The notes beneath the pieces were generated by a model. It worked only from the letters and a program-made list of their open reading frames with translations. It was not told the DNA's origin and did not search any database. A stretch of 64,000 nucleotides of DNA from Wolbachia endosymbiont (group A) of Bibio marci. Lineage in GTDB: Bacteria; Pseudomonadota; Alphaproteobacteria; Rickettsiales; Anaplasmataceae. A program made the translations under genes and the position numbers. This document shows positions 34,361 to 43,249 of the stretch, piece by piece (positions within the stretch are counted from its first letter, which is position 1; the number at the start of each line of letters is the position of its first letter). The stretch is from assembly GCF_947251645.1 (NCBI RefSeq), contig NZ_OX366364.1, positions 1,291,352-1,355,351 of the forward strand. The letters run 5' to 3'.

Positions 34361-37322
34361 AGCCAAATTTTTTTTTCTAGTATTAATTTTGCTAATTGCA
34401 AGCAATGGATATTCTGATGCTTGCAAAAATATATACACTCGTACTGATCTTGAAGCTGGGGGAAGCTCAATAGGAAAAGGTCTTGCGAACTTCTTTACTG
34501 GCAAGTGGGATGATTTGAAATTTGATCCTTATCTATTAAAAGAAATTAAAGTGACAGCAATAAAAGACCAAGGAATTGATGGTTATTTCAACCCAAAGAT
34601 TCAAGTCTGTGATTATGAAGGAAATAATTGTTATCAGTTATACAGTGAAACATCCTGCCGTCAGATATATGGAACGCAGACCAGTGGTGCTGGAATTTCT
34701 GCAGCAGTTTTTATCGACTGGGAAGGAGATAAAATGTTAGGTGATGGAAAAATTAAGGAAGGAATTGCGAAAGGTCTCGAGTGGGAGTGGGTAGATAATG
34801 TTACTGATGAAGAAAAAACGAAGTTTGCTAATTCTCCTAAAATATGTGCTTGTAGCCAAAAAGCGGCTTGTATAAGTGGTATTTTTGAATGGGCTGATAA
34901 AGTAGGTGAAGGAGCAAATATTTTTCGCCTTGGAAGAATGGAAAATGTTTGTGATACTTGCTACCAAGAGAAAATAAAATGTGCTCCTATTCCACTTGCA
35001 CCTGCCCCCCCTCCGTTCTGTGAGCAACTTGCGATGTCGCCTCCACAAGTTAGAATTGTTCCTATAACAGATAATGATTACTTTGATCCTAAGGTTAAGG
35101 TAATGGTTGGTGATCTGAAAGGAAGAGACGGAGAGATTGGAGAAAAATTAGATTTCCCTAAAGGGTATGGAGAAGATAAAGCTGAGTGGCGCTCTATTTT
35201 AGACAAAGATGGCATCACGTACTACTTCAAAACTTATAGAGAAAAAGATAAGCTCTGCGCTGAATATCGTGGAACTCAAAGTAGAGATGAAAAAAATCCA
35301 CAGTTTGTCCGCTGTTTTCCTGCACCACCTGCTCCGGAGCCTGAAGTAGTAGAGATAGTAAAAAGTAACACGCCTGGAAAACAGAGTAACACGTTAAAGA
35401 TAAGAATGAAGATGAGTGAGAACACTTGTACTTATAGAGCACATGGAACCTACAGTAATGGTTCCTGTACTTTTAATGTTAATGCTGGTTCTTTTACAAA
35501 CATTGGCCCTCTATCTTTAAAAGTAGTAAAACCGAGAATAGTTGAAAGAACAACTAGTACTAGTGACAATAAAAGTAATATTAACGATATTATAGAAGGT
35601 ATATTAAAAAATAATTCCCAGTTTGAAGTTCTAAAAAAATATGATTATGTTCCTGATGTGCAAGTTAAATGTTCTAAAGGCGGAAGTTTTTATAGTTTGA
35701 ATGATTTTGAGAAAAAGTTAAAAGACAAATCTATTCAATGTGAATTTAACAACTCTGGGCAGCCGGAAATAGAAATAAAATATAACGAAAATTCTAACAG
35801 CAAAATGCTCTGCCTTTCTGGATGGCAGCCAGAACCAGAGGAGTTTGTTCTTGAAAGAGAAAATAAAATAATACCACTAAAATTAATGGGAACAAGATAC
35901 ACTAAATACAATGCTGTTTATTCAAATGAATCGAATCAGTTCTATTATCTTCCAAGCAAGGAAATAGTTGACCTCTTAAAAAGCTCTCAAGATTGGTTGG
36001 ATAAAATAGTGTTCAATAAGCAAGGGTATGTTTTCTTCCCCGATGAAAATAAGCAGGAGAAGGGAAAATGCAGTTACTGTGTAAAAAGAAATGATGAGAT
36101 AGACGACGCATTTAAATCTAGTAAAGGACTGAAAGTAGTATACAAATTGACGGATGTAGAGCATAAAGAAGGATGTGAGCAAGGTGATGATGGTTGCATC
36201 TGCTTTGATGGAAAGTGTAGCCGTTCAAAACAATATTTGAATAAAAATGAAGATGGTAAGCCATTTTACTTAAGGTATGAGGAAGTGGATTGTAAAGATA
36301 AGGATGGTAAAGTATTAAGAGATGAAAAAAATGAAGTACAAAAGTGTACACAATTAAAAGATCAACTGATTAAAGCAAACAGAACAGAGGTCTTTTACGC
36401 TGATAAATTGTGTAGGTTCGATTTAGAAGATCTCAAAAAGAAATTAGAAAAGATAAAGGAACAACTGAAAAATAAGAAACAAGAACTTGAAAATAAGAAA
36501 CGAGAGCTTGAAAAAAATAGTGAAAAATCCTATAAGCCTGAAGATGGAAATGTTTATACAGATGACTTATCAATAATGCTTGACCGTGTTGAAATAGAAG
36601 CATGGGGAAGTGGTGAAGCAGGTCATATAAAAGATACACCTATTAACTGCAGATCTTCTGTATGTTCCACTGAAAGTAGAGCAGGAATGCCAGGCGATTA
36701 TATTAAAGCTAAACTGGAAATTGACCCTAATTATCCTGTAATTAAGGTGAAAGTTACAGAGGGAGGGGGTAACCGGGAAAGTCGCCTCTCAGACAAGGAC
36801 GGAGGACCTATTTTCATAGAAATGTGCAATTCGCAGAAGCATCATTGCGAGCCACTGATTACTGTTGCAGGTGGAGGTAAGTATAGAACATACGGTGGTA
36901 AGGGTTATGAGGACACAATAATTCATGAACCGAGTTTAAAATTAGAAGAAAGGATCATAACAGCAGATACATTGAAGTCTACTGAAGATAATAAAATAGC
37001 ATATATAGAAAACGGTGAAATCAAGTATGAAACAGTAGAGTGTGAAAGTGGTTTGAGAAGCAGTAGATCTGGTGCAGGTGGTTGCATTGATAAAAGCAAA
37101 GGGTTTTTTGGTGAAGGAATTTATGGTAAAGGCTCTCCAGGGTATGTGAAGATTAGACCTATTATAAAAGGATTTGACGTAAAAGAAATAGATGATGCTA
37201 TCGAAAAAGTGACAAGAGATCTATATGATCTTGAAGCTATGACTGATTTTTCGACGAAGGACCTTAACGTGAATATAAGAGAGAAAGTTGAAGAGGAAAT
37301 CAAAAAAGAATTGTTAAGGTAA
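34341..37322 (+). CDS. Large Cys-rich secreted protein of the accessory T4SS cluster
   Basis: About 993 residues. An N-terminal signal peptide (KAKFFFLVLILLIASNGYSDA) is the only hydrophobic stretch, so it is periplasmic or surface-located. Many Cys residues occur in pairs (YEGNNCYQLYSETSC, ICACSQKAAC, VCDTCYQEKIKC). A coiled coil (LEDLKKKLEKIKEQLKNKKQ) lies near residues 700-740 and a Gly-rich part (RSSRSGAGGCIDKSKG, GEGIYGKGSPGYVKI) near the end. The N-terminal parts of Rickettsiales VirB6-like proteins look similar, but the VirB6 membrane domain is missing. Translation overlaps virB4 by 20 bases; the upstream ATG at 34320 is a weaker start. Confidence 0.7.
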   Translation: MRSVKLKAKFFFLVLILLIASNGYSDACKNIYTRTDLEAGGSSIGKGLANFFTGKWDDLKFDPYLLKEIKVTAIKDQGIDGYFNPKIQVCDYEGNNCYQLYSETSCRQIYGTQTSGAGISAAVFIDWEGDKMLGDGKIKEGIAKGLEWEWVDNVTDEEKTKFANSPKICACSQKAACISGIFEWADKVGEGANIFRLGRMENVCDTCYQEKIKCAPIPLAPAPPPFCEQLAMSPPQVRIVPITDNDYFDPKVKVMVGDLKGRDGEIGEKLDFPKGYGEDKAEWRSILDKDGITYYFKTYREKDKLCAEYRGTQSRDEKNPQFVRCFPAPPAPEPEVVEIVKSNTPGKQSNTLKIRMKMSENTCTYRAHGTYSNGSCTFNVNAGSFTNIGPLSLKVVKPRIVERTTSTSDNKSNINDIIEGILKNNSQFEVLKKYDYVPDVQVKCSKGGSFYSLNDFEKKLKDKSIQCEFNNSGQPEIEIKYNENSNSKMLCLSGWQPEPEEFVLERENKIIPLKLMGTRYTKYNAVYSNESNQFYYLPSKEIVDLLKSSQDWLDKIVFNKQGYVFFPDENKQEKGKCSYCVKRNDEIDDAFKSSKGLKVVYKLTDVEHKEGCEQGDDGCICFDGKCSRSKQYLNKNEDGKPFYLRYEEVDCKDKDGKVLRDEKNEVQKCTQLKDQLIKANRTEVFYADKLCRFDLEDLKKKLEKIKEQLKNKKQELENKKRELEKNSEKSYKPEDGNVYTDDLSIMLDRVEIEAWGSGEAGHIKDTPINCRSSVCSTESRAGMPGDYIKAKLEIDPNYPVIKVKVTEGGGNRESRLSDKDGGPIFIEMCNSQKHHCEPLITVAGGGKYRTYGGKGYEDTIIHEPSLKLEERIITADTLKSTEDNKIAYIENGEIKYETVECESGLRSSRSGAGGCIDKSKGFFGEGIYGKGSPGYVKIRPIIKGFDVKEIDDAIEKVTRDLYDLEAMTDFSTKDLNVNIREKVEEEIKKELLR

Positions 37323-37436
37323 AAAGATATAACTCTGAAAATTATGCTCTTGTTTTAATAATTAATTAAAGTAAAGCATGTAGTAAATGGTGTATCTTAA
37401 CAAAAAGGTATAACGAATGTAAGGGGAGGGTGCTTT

Positions 37437-37922
37437 ATGTCTCTAAAGAATAAAATTTCTGAGCTAATAGAACAACAATTTAGCATTAAATACCATGACA
37501 ATTATTTGGCTTACACTATACACAAGTGGGCTGCAAGTGAAATATCTAATTCTATTGCTTTTTGCATAATTGGTTGTGGAAATTGTAAGATTGGATATCA
37601 AGATGTTGCAAATTCATTCAACATAACAAAAGAAGAAATTGATCAAGATAATATTGCAAGCATAGAAAGTAAAATAAAAAGTGAAGCTGAAAAATCAGGT
37701 AGCGAGTTTCTTAAGTTGATTTCTAGAATGGATCAATCGCTAAAAGAGCAGAGTGAAAAGTCTATTGTACAAATTTTAGATTCATCCGCTGAGGAGATGT
37801 TAAGGAGTTTCTGTGATAGCCCTGTACAGTCTCTAGAGCATGAAGAAGTCAGTGCATCCTCTGCTTCACCTGCTATAGAAGGTCAGGAAACTAGTGTTAG
37901 TCTAGATCCTATTTCAACCTAA
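37437..37922 (+). CDS. Uncharacterised 161-residue protein
   Basis: No recognised family and no membrane span. The first half is helical with a Cys cluster (FCIIGCGNCKIGYQDVAN); the second half is charged (KSEAEKSGSEFLKL, SLKEQSEKSIVQIL) and ends in a Ser/Glu-rich tail. A strong ribosome-binding site (AGGGGAGGG) lies eight bases before the ATG. It follows the T4SS cluster on the same strand after 114 bases, so it might be a substrate or accessory protein; this is inference only. Its stop overlaps the end of the convergent SH3 gene. Confidence 0.65.
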   Translation: MSLKNKISELIEQQFSIKYHDNYLAYTIHKWAASEISNSIAFCIIGCGNCKIGYQDVANSFNITKEEIDQDNIASIESKIKSEAEKSGSEFLKLISRMDQSLKEQSEKSIVQILDSSAEEMLRSFCDSPVQSLEHEEVSASSASPAIEGQETSVSLDPIST

Positions 37923-38401
37923 TCAATCCCATATATGTACTTTCTTTGTACCCATGCTTTGCGTTTTGGGGTGGAAAGAAAGCACCATTCTTCGTTGCAT
38001 TTTTCTATTTTCATTACAACGAACTTGTCTATTTTCATAGTAATCTTGCTGTCTACACTCTGTTTTTGATATCCATAAGTATCTTCTTTTAAAATCGCGT
38101 AGCGCTTATCACTAAGCAGATTGCCTTTTATCCATCCGCAGTCTTCATGTATATCACAGACCTTTTTCCAACTTTCAAACTCTTCTATCACTTTCAGGGG
38201 CAGATTTTTGCAAGTGTATATCCATTTTACAGGATAGTGAAACCCTGGCCCCGTCCTCATGTTGATCTTATTTGATTTGGTTGAAACAAAGTTATTAGCA
38301 AACAAGCTATGGCTAAATAATAAAAACAATAGGATAATAGTACTGCCCAGTGTCACGCACTGGGATGACGTGAGGGATAGTGTAACAGACTTATTCATCA
38401 T
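37919..38401 (-). CDS. Bacterial SH3-domain protein, exported
   Basis: 160 residues. A signal sequence (IILLFLLFSHSLFANN) precedes two SH3-like repeats: SNKINMRTGPGFHYPVKWIY...WKKVCDIHEDCGWIKGNLLS and a second one ending EEWCFLSTPKRKAWVQRKYI. Such YgiM/SH3b proteins bind cell-wall or surface components; Wolbachia makes lipid II without a normal wall. The N-terminus contains SSQCVTLGS, read from a palindromic repeat (CCCAGTGTCACGCACTGGGATGAC at 38346-38369), so the start of the signal peptide has been remodelled. A later start is possible. Confidence 0.8.
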   Translation of the reverse strand: MMNKSVTLSLTSSQCVTLGSTIILLFLLFSHSLFANNFVSTKSNKINMRTGPGFHYPVKWIYTCKNLPLKVIEEFESWKKVCDIHEDCGWIKGNLLSDKRYAILKEDTYGYQKQSVDSKITMKIDKFVVMKIEKCNEEWCFLSTPKRKAWVQRKYIYGID

Positions 38402-38471
38402 AATTCACGATTAGATTGACATAAGATAAAGAGTAAATTAAAAATTGAATAGATCTTTAAATACAAAATCA

Positions 38472-39770
38472 ATGCCTATAGAAATATTAATGCCTGCTCT
38501 TTCACCGACAATGAGCAAAACTGGAGGAAAAATTGTAAAGTGGCATAAAAAAGAACAAGACAAAGTTGAAGTAGGCGATGTAATTGCTGAGATAGAGACT
38601 GATAAAGCCATAATGGAGTTTGAATCTGTGGATGAAGGAGTTTTAGCGAAAATTTTAGTAACAGAAGGAACAAGTGGCGTGCCTGTAAATCAACCAATAG
38701 CTTTAATGCTGGAAGAAGGAGAAGATAGCAGTGTGCTTAATAACTATACCTCAACTTCCATCAATAGTGCAGTTAAAAAGGAAGTGACAAAAAGTGCTGT
38801 TGATAATCAAAAATCAGAACACCAAGATTTAAACGGAAAGCCAACAAGTCATTCTTCGGTGTCATCCCAGTGCTTGACACTGGGATCTAGAAAAGAAGAA
38901 GATACTAAGACAACAGAAGGTAGAATAAAAATAAGCCCATTAGCTAAGAAAATAGCTCAAAATGAAGGGGTTAATGTGCAGCAATTAAAAGGTACAGGAC
39001 CATATGGTCGCATAATTAAGGCTGATGTGTTGGAGTCTTTAGGCAGTGGTATACACACTGAAAGTCCTGAGAAAGATACCATAGTTGAAGTAAGCAACAT
39101 ACGCCAAGTGATAGCGCAGCGCCTGACTGAATCAAAACAGAATGTTCCACATTTTTATTTAACTATAGACTGCCAGGTTGATAAGTTAATATCGTTAAAA
39201 AACGAGATTAACTCAGCAGATGAAAACAATAAAGTAACAATCAATGACTTAGTAATAAAAGCTGTGGCCTTCAGTATGAAAAAATTTCCTGATATAAATT
39301 CTTCGTGGATAGATAATAAAATACTTAAATACTCGAATGTAGATATTTCAATCGCAGTAGCACTTGAAGATGGACTAATTACTCCTATAGTAAAAAATGC
39401 TGATAAAAAGGGTATTTTATCTATATCAAAAGAAGTGAAAGATTTAGTAAGCAGAGCAAGATCTGGAAAATTGAAACCTGAAGAGTTTCAAGGAGGTGGG
39501 TTTACTATTTCTAATTTAGGAATGTTTGGTATAAAAGCCTTCAGTGCTATAATCAATCCGCCGCAATCTTGCATTATGGCAGTTGGTGCATCCAAAAAAC
39601 AACCAATAGTTATAAATGAAAAAATAGAGATAGCTGAGATAATGACAGTAACACTTTCTGTTGACCATAGAGCAGTTGATGGAGCATTAGGAGCAAAATT
39701 TTTAAATGCCTTTAAGCATTATATAGAGAATCCTCTGGTGATGTTTATTGAAACCGCGGTAACCTATTAG
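38472..39770 (+). CDS. pdhC: Dihydrolipoamide acetyltransferase (pyruvate dehydrogenase E2)
   Basis: 432 residues. One lipoyl domain (MPALSPTMSKTGGKIVKWHK, lipoylated Lys in EIETDKAIMEFES), a linker, the E1/E3-binding domain (ISPLAKKIAQNEGVNVQQLK, GTGPYGRIIKADV) and the catalytic domain with IAQRLTESKQNVPHFYLTID and active-site SVDHRAVDGALGA. The linker between lipoyl and binding domains contains SVSSQCLTLGSRK, read from a palindromic repeat at about 38860-38890. The ATG at 38472 starts MPIEILMPALSPTM directly before the lipoyl domain; an in-frame TTG at 38445 is less likely. LipB, encoded at 51111, supplies its octanoyl group. Confidence 0.96.
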   Translation: MPIEILMPALSPTMSKTGGKIVKWHKKEQDKVEVGDVIAEIETDKAIMEFESVDEGVLAKILVTEGTSGVPVNQPIALMLEEGEDSSVLNNYTSTSINSAVKKEVTKSAVDNQKSEHQDLNGKPTSHSSVSSQCLTLGSRKEEDTKTTEGRIKISPLAKKIAQNEGVNVQQLKGTGPYGRIIKADVLESLGSGIHTESPEKDTIVEVSNIRQVIAQRLTESKQNVPHFYLTIDCQVDKLISLKNEINSADENNKVTINDLVIKAVAFSMKKFPDINSSWIDNKILKYSNVDISIAVALEDGLITPIVKNADKKGILSISKEVKDLVSRARSGKLKPEEFQGGGFTISNLGMFGIKAFSAIINPPQSCIMAVGASKKQPIVINEKIEIAEIMTVTLSVDHRAVDGALGAKFLNAFKHYIENPLVMFIETAVTY

Positions 39771-39839
39771 CATTGTTATTACAAAATTAATACCTCTAAG
39801 TTTATAATTCTACTAGTTAATAGGCTTAGAGGTAAAAAA

Positions 39840-40472
39840 ATGAATACTACAGTAGAAAAAAGTAATCCAAAAATTTTTCCTAAAAATGAAGGAAAGGTTA
39901 ATTCAAAAGGCATGGTTGCCCCACCTGTTCCTCCGAAATCTTCCCAAGCTAAATTTGCTGGAATAAGAGCAATTTTTGAGCAAAATGCATCTCATTTCCA
40001 AGCAAATGATAGTAATAAAACAGTGAGTAGCAATCTTGGAAGAACATTTGGCCCAACAATGCAAAAACTCATGGAAGACAACATTCATAGCACTTCTAAC
40101 AAACAACGCCGCGATTTAGGGGATAGTGGTATCAGCGATGTTAGTAGCAGTACTCTTGATAAAAAAGCTAAAGCTTATAATCCTCTTGATTGGAATCCAA
40201 TCTATCAAGGTAAAAAGCGTTTTAGTTTAGACAATATGTCGAGCAACTCGTCTTCGTACAGTGAAAAAAGTAATATTTCAGATATAAGCGATAAGTCTAA
40301 TAATTCAAACATTGTTAGATGTAATATTACTAGGAGTAACAGTAAGGAGGACCTTCATAAACCTGATGCTTCACATAATGACAAATCTGCAGGTAAAAAA
40401 TTATCTAATGTCAATGTAAGCGAATTAATCAGAAAGTTTGAACAAGGTAGTGACATAGTAAAAGGGCGTTAA
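39840..40472 (+). CDS. Uncharacterised Pro/Ser-rich protein; candidate effector
   Basis: 210 residues, hydrophilic throughout, no signal peptide, looks disordered. PPVPPK at 28-33 fits an SH3-binding PxxPxK motif. Ser/Asn-rich tracts (SGISDVSSSTL, NMSSNSSSYSEKSNISDISD) follow. The end VNVSELIRKFEQGSDIVKGR resembles the end of the EPIYA protein (NVKEMVAQIEKGKGGR), and GIRAIFEQNAS resembles its KVKALKEKFEQNQ, so the two may be related. TTAGAGGT before the ATG is the likely ribosome-binding site. A host-directed role is inference. Confidence 0.65.
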   Translation: MNTTVEKSNPKIFPKNEGKVNSKGMVAPPVPPKSSQAKFAGIRAIFEQNASHFQANDSNKTVSSNLGRTFGPTMQKLMEDNIHSTSNKQRRDLGDSGISDVSSSTLDKKAKAYNPLDWNPIYQGKKRFSLDNMSSNSSSYSEKSNISDISDKSNNSNIVRCNITRSNSKEDLHKPDASHNDKSAGKKLSNVNVSELIRKFEQGSDIVKGR

Positions 40473-40480
40473 TCAAATGT

Positions 40481-40519
40481 TACCCTATCCTTGTATATGC
40501 AAAGGTAGGGTATCTTTTT
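40481..40519. terminator. Intrinsic terminator between convergent genes
   Basis: TACCCTATCCTTG and CAAAGGTAGGGTA pair with a few mismatches around TATATG and are followed by TCTTTTTA. It lies between the stops at 40472 (+) and 40518 (-). Confidence 0.6.
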
Positions 40520-41747
40520 AAAATATTATGTCCTTTATAGCTTTGTTAATTTTTGACTCCTTCTCTGCAAAAGCAGCTTCTAGAGAGGTTTTAAGTTTTT
40601 CCCATTCCTCTTGACCATTTATGTGGGTTAAAATTAAAGATTTATATTCATTTTCAATTTTTTCCAAGGATCTTTGACATGAGGAATCTAGTTCCTCATA
40701 TATATCAATATTTATTGATTGCAGTATTACCAAAAATGCAAACAAATTCGGATCAGGTAGTTCTTCCTTTATATAATTCAGAAGACATAGTTTTATTTTT
40801 TTTGCGCAATATTCTATTGTTTTCAGCGATAGTGATAGGCTTTCTGCATAAAGTATAAAACTATCTATAATCAAATTTTTTGATTTTTTCGGTAATTTAA
40901 TATTTTCAAATAGTTCTTTTGTAAATTTTTCTATCGGTTGTTTTGGTAAATGTAAAAAGAGATTAGTAAAAGATTTTAGGTCAAAATTCGGTCCAAGTAT
41001 TGTGCTGATTGCTCTCTGTACATTACTCTTATCTTTACTTACAGAAATAATGAAAACCAGCCCCTCCACATCAAGCATATGCTTTATAGATTCCAAAAAA
41101 TCGACAACGAATTTAGGACGGCACACATCAAGATTATCCACCATTATATAAATGTTTTTGTCTTTTCTGATTTTATTAACCACATCCGCTAACTGTGTTT
41201 TAAAATCTCTAGTACTCTCTTTTCTTCTTTGGAGAAGACTTAATTCACTCAAGACAAAACCTATGTCTTTTTTATCAGCCTCTTTTGCAGCATCAAGAAA
41301 TACTGAAAGCATAGCAAGTGGAGATTTACTGATCAGCTTTCCTATTGTGTTTAGAGAAAACAGTTCTTTGTTTATGTTCTTGAACTGTTGTATAACGCTT
41401 CTTTTTACTTTATACGATGCAAATAAATCTTCAAATAGGAAATTTAAAAAAGAAGGAAGCGGTTGATCCAGTGCATTGATATCCCATGCGCTATAATAAG
41501 CTGCAATTTCATTTTGTTGCTTTAGCTCTTTTACCCATTCTTTCAAAAAAAACGTCTTGCCCCATCCATCATATCCTTCTAAAGATATTATTGTAAAAGA
41601 CTTATCAATTGTTTTAATTATAGTGTTGAATTTACCTGAAAATTGCTTATAGTTTAGACGGTCATTTTCCCAAGCCACCACTTTAAGTGGTGGTGCTGTT
41701 TCTTTCTTCTTGAACGTTATTAACGATACAAGTTTTTTAAAGCACAT
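40518..41747 (-). CDS. KAP-type P-loop NTPase
   Basis: 409 residues. Walker A SLEGYDGWGKTFFLKEWVK near residues 55-73, the family motif YYSAWDIN, Walker B IYIMVDNLDVCRP (DNLD, as in the KAP signature DDLDR) and the sensor-like VFIISVSKD. KAP ATPases are STAND-related and sporadic in bacteria, often linked to membranes or defence. Here no membrane insert is present, and the target is unknown. It starts three bases after the recR stop on the same strand, so it is in an operon with recR. Confidence 0.82.
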   Translation of the reverse strand: MCFKKLVSLITFKKKETAPPLKVVAWENDRLNYKQFSGKFNTIIKTIDKSFTIISLEGYDGWGKTFFLKEWVKELKQQNEIAAYYSAWDINALDQPLPSFLNFLFEDLFASYKVKRSVIQQFKNINKELFSLNTIGKLISKSPLAMLSVFLDAAKEADKKDIGFVLSELSLLQRRKESTRDFKTQLADVVNKIRKDKNIYIMVDNLDVCRPKFVVDFLESIKHMLDVEGLVFIISVSKDKSNVQRAISTILGPNFDLKSFTNLFLHLPKQPIEKFTKELFENIKLPKKSKNLIIDSFILYAESLSLSLKTIEYCAKKIKLCLLNYIKEELPDPNLFAFLVILQSINIDIYEELDSSCQRSLEKIENEYKSLILTHINGQEEWEKLKTSLEAAFAEKESKINKAIKDIIF

Positions 41748-41750
41748 ACC

Positions 41751-42356
41751 TTATTTTATATTTAACTCATATTCTTGTCTTGAAGTAAGTGCTATCCTCA
41801 GCGTTCCTTCATCTAGGTAGTCAATTTCTCCGCCCATTGGTATGCCGCAAGCAAGACGTGATATTTTCACATTCAAGTTTTTTAGCAATTCAATTATATA
41901 TTGTGCAGTAACTTGGCCCTCTAATGTCGGATTAATTGCGATAATTATCTCTTCAATTTTAGACTCCGTCACTCTTTCCAGAATAGTATCAAGGTTAAGT
42001 TCTTTTGGACCTATGCCGTTTATTGCAGACAATCTGCCACCCAAAACATGGTATAAACCTGAATATATATTTCCTTTTTCAAACGCCCATAGATCACCCA
42101 ATTCTTCTACTACACACAGTAACTTAGTGTCACGTTTTGGGTTAATACAAATAGAACAAGGTGACTTAGTATCTAGATTTCCGCAAACTTCACACTCTAT
42201 TATAAGATCTGCTAGCTCTTTAATCAAAGATGCAAGTGGTAGCATAACTTTTTCTTTATTTTGGAGTAAATGTATAACTAACCTGCGTGATGATGATGGC
42301 CCTAAACTTGGCAATTTAGAGAAAGCATGAACTAGATTTTTTATGTTAATGTTCAT
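41751..42356 (-). CDS. recR: Recombination protein RecR
   Basis: 201 residues, normal length. Helix-hairpin-helix [20 protein letters not shown], a four-Cys zinc motif [16 protein letters not shown], the Toprim domain ([54 protein letters not shown]) and the Walker-B-like end [20 protein letters not shown]. RecR works with RecO to load RecA on gaps coated by SSB. The KAP-type NTPase follows at once. Confidence 0.96.
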   Translation of the reverse strand: MNINIKNLVHAFSKLPSLGPSSSRRLVIHLLQNKEKVMLPLASLIKELADLIIECEVCGNLDTKSPCSICINPKRDTKLLCVVEELGDLWAFEKGNIYSGLYHVLGGRLSAINGIGPKELNLDTILERVTESKIEEIIIAINPTLEGQVTAQYIIELLKNLNVKISRLACGIPMGGEIDYLDEGTLRIALTSRQEYELNIK

Positions 42357-42504
42357 TCAATAAATTCAGAATAGGCAGTAAAATGGTAACATCAAACCCT
42401 TTGTAAAGAAAGTGGTAAGTTTCTCTTGATCCACTTTGATTAGCTATAGAAAAAATTTTTTACTCTAACGCAAAAAATTACTTCCGCATACTTAAAGCCT
42501 GATT

Positions 42505-42680
42505 ATAATAAACTTCTTGCATAACCCAAACTAAGTAGAAAAAAGGTATCATCCGAGTAGCTCTCCTTTGTCATCCGAGTAGCTGACTACTTGGATCCAG
42601 CCTTTCCATCCAAGACGGTGTCATTCCAGTCTGGAATCCAGAAGAAAGAATGGTGTCATGAAAGTAGCTGACACTGGGAT
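42505..42680. repeat. Palindromic repeats left of the second 326-bp MITE
   Basis: AAACTTCTTGCATAACCCAAACTAAG (also near 15786 and 22703), GTCATCCGAGTAGCTGACTACTTGGATCCAG, GTCATTCCAGTCTGGAATCCAG and GTCATGAAAGTAGCTGACACTGGGAT. Nothing codes here. Confidence 0.75.
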
Positions 42681-43006
42681 GGCTTTGTTGCATCGCTAGC
42701 TATGATGGATTAAAGATAAAAAAGATAGAGAATATCAGTAGCTTATTATTCTGGTATTTATAACAAGAACGGTCAGTGAATACCTAAATTTGAGTAAAAG
42801 AAATTTCACTACCACTCACTAATCCGGCTAAAATTCAAGAATTTCAATGCTTTAGCTATTTTCAATAGAATTAAATTTATTAATATAAATAATAAATTAC
42901 TATTCTTAAATTTGATCAGATTGATTGCAAAAAAACAAGATTTTCAATAAGTTGCTTATAATCCTAACTATAGTTAGCCTTTCATAAGTAGCGATGCAAC
43001 AAAGTC
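42681..43006. mobile_element. 326-bp MITE sharing IS903-group ends, copy 2
   Basis: Inverted relative to the copy at 22805-23130 and of the same length. It begins GGCTTTGTTGCATCGCTAG and ends GCGATGCAACAAAGTC (one change in the end). The 9-bp direct repeat CACTGGGAT (42672-42680 and 43007-43015) is the same target used by the full IS903-group elements. No coding capacity. Confidence 0.92.
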
Positions 43007-43015
43007 CACTGGGAT

Positions 43016-43145
43016 CCAGGAAAGTTTGCTTATGAGCAAGCAAACTGAGTTGGTGAGTATAAAAGTATAGCTAACGCGAGCTCTACGTCATACCGCGATT
43101 CATCGCGGTATCTCGGCCGCTAACAAGCAGCGGAATGACGGTTTT
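43016..43145. repeat. Palindromic repeats right of the MITE
   Basis: The hairpin TTTGCTTATGAGCAAGCAAA, ATACCGCGATTCATCGCGGTAT, and CCGCTAACAAGCAGCGGAATGACG. No gene is seen between 43007 and 43249. Confidence 0.75.
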
Positions 43146-43249
43146 TCAAATTGTCAGTAAATCTAAGTCAGTTTAGCTATAATTTCCTAAGTTTGCTCAC
43201 AATCTCTTGACTTGACACATATGTTTTTTTTAAACATTCCCAAATGTTA

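Noticed and set aside
34737-35048. Minus-strand frames across the large Cys-rich gene (also 35227, 35976, 36118, 36433)
   Set aside because: Shadows of the plus-strand gene; biased composition, no starts with ribosome-binding sites.
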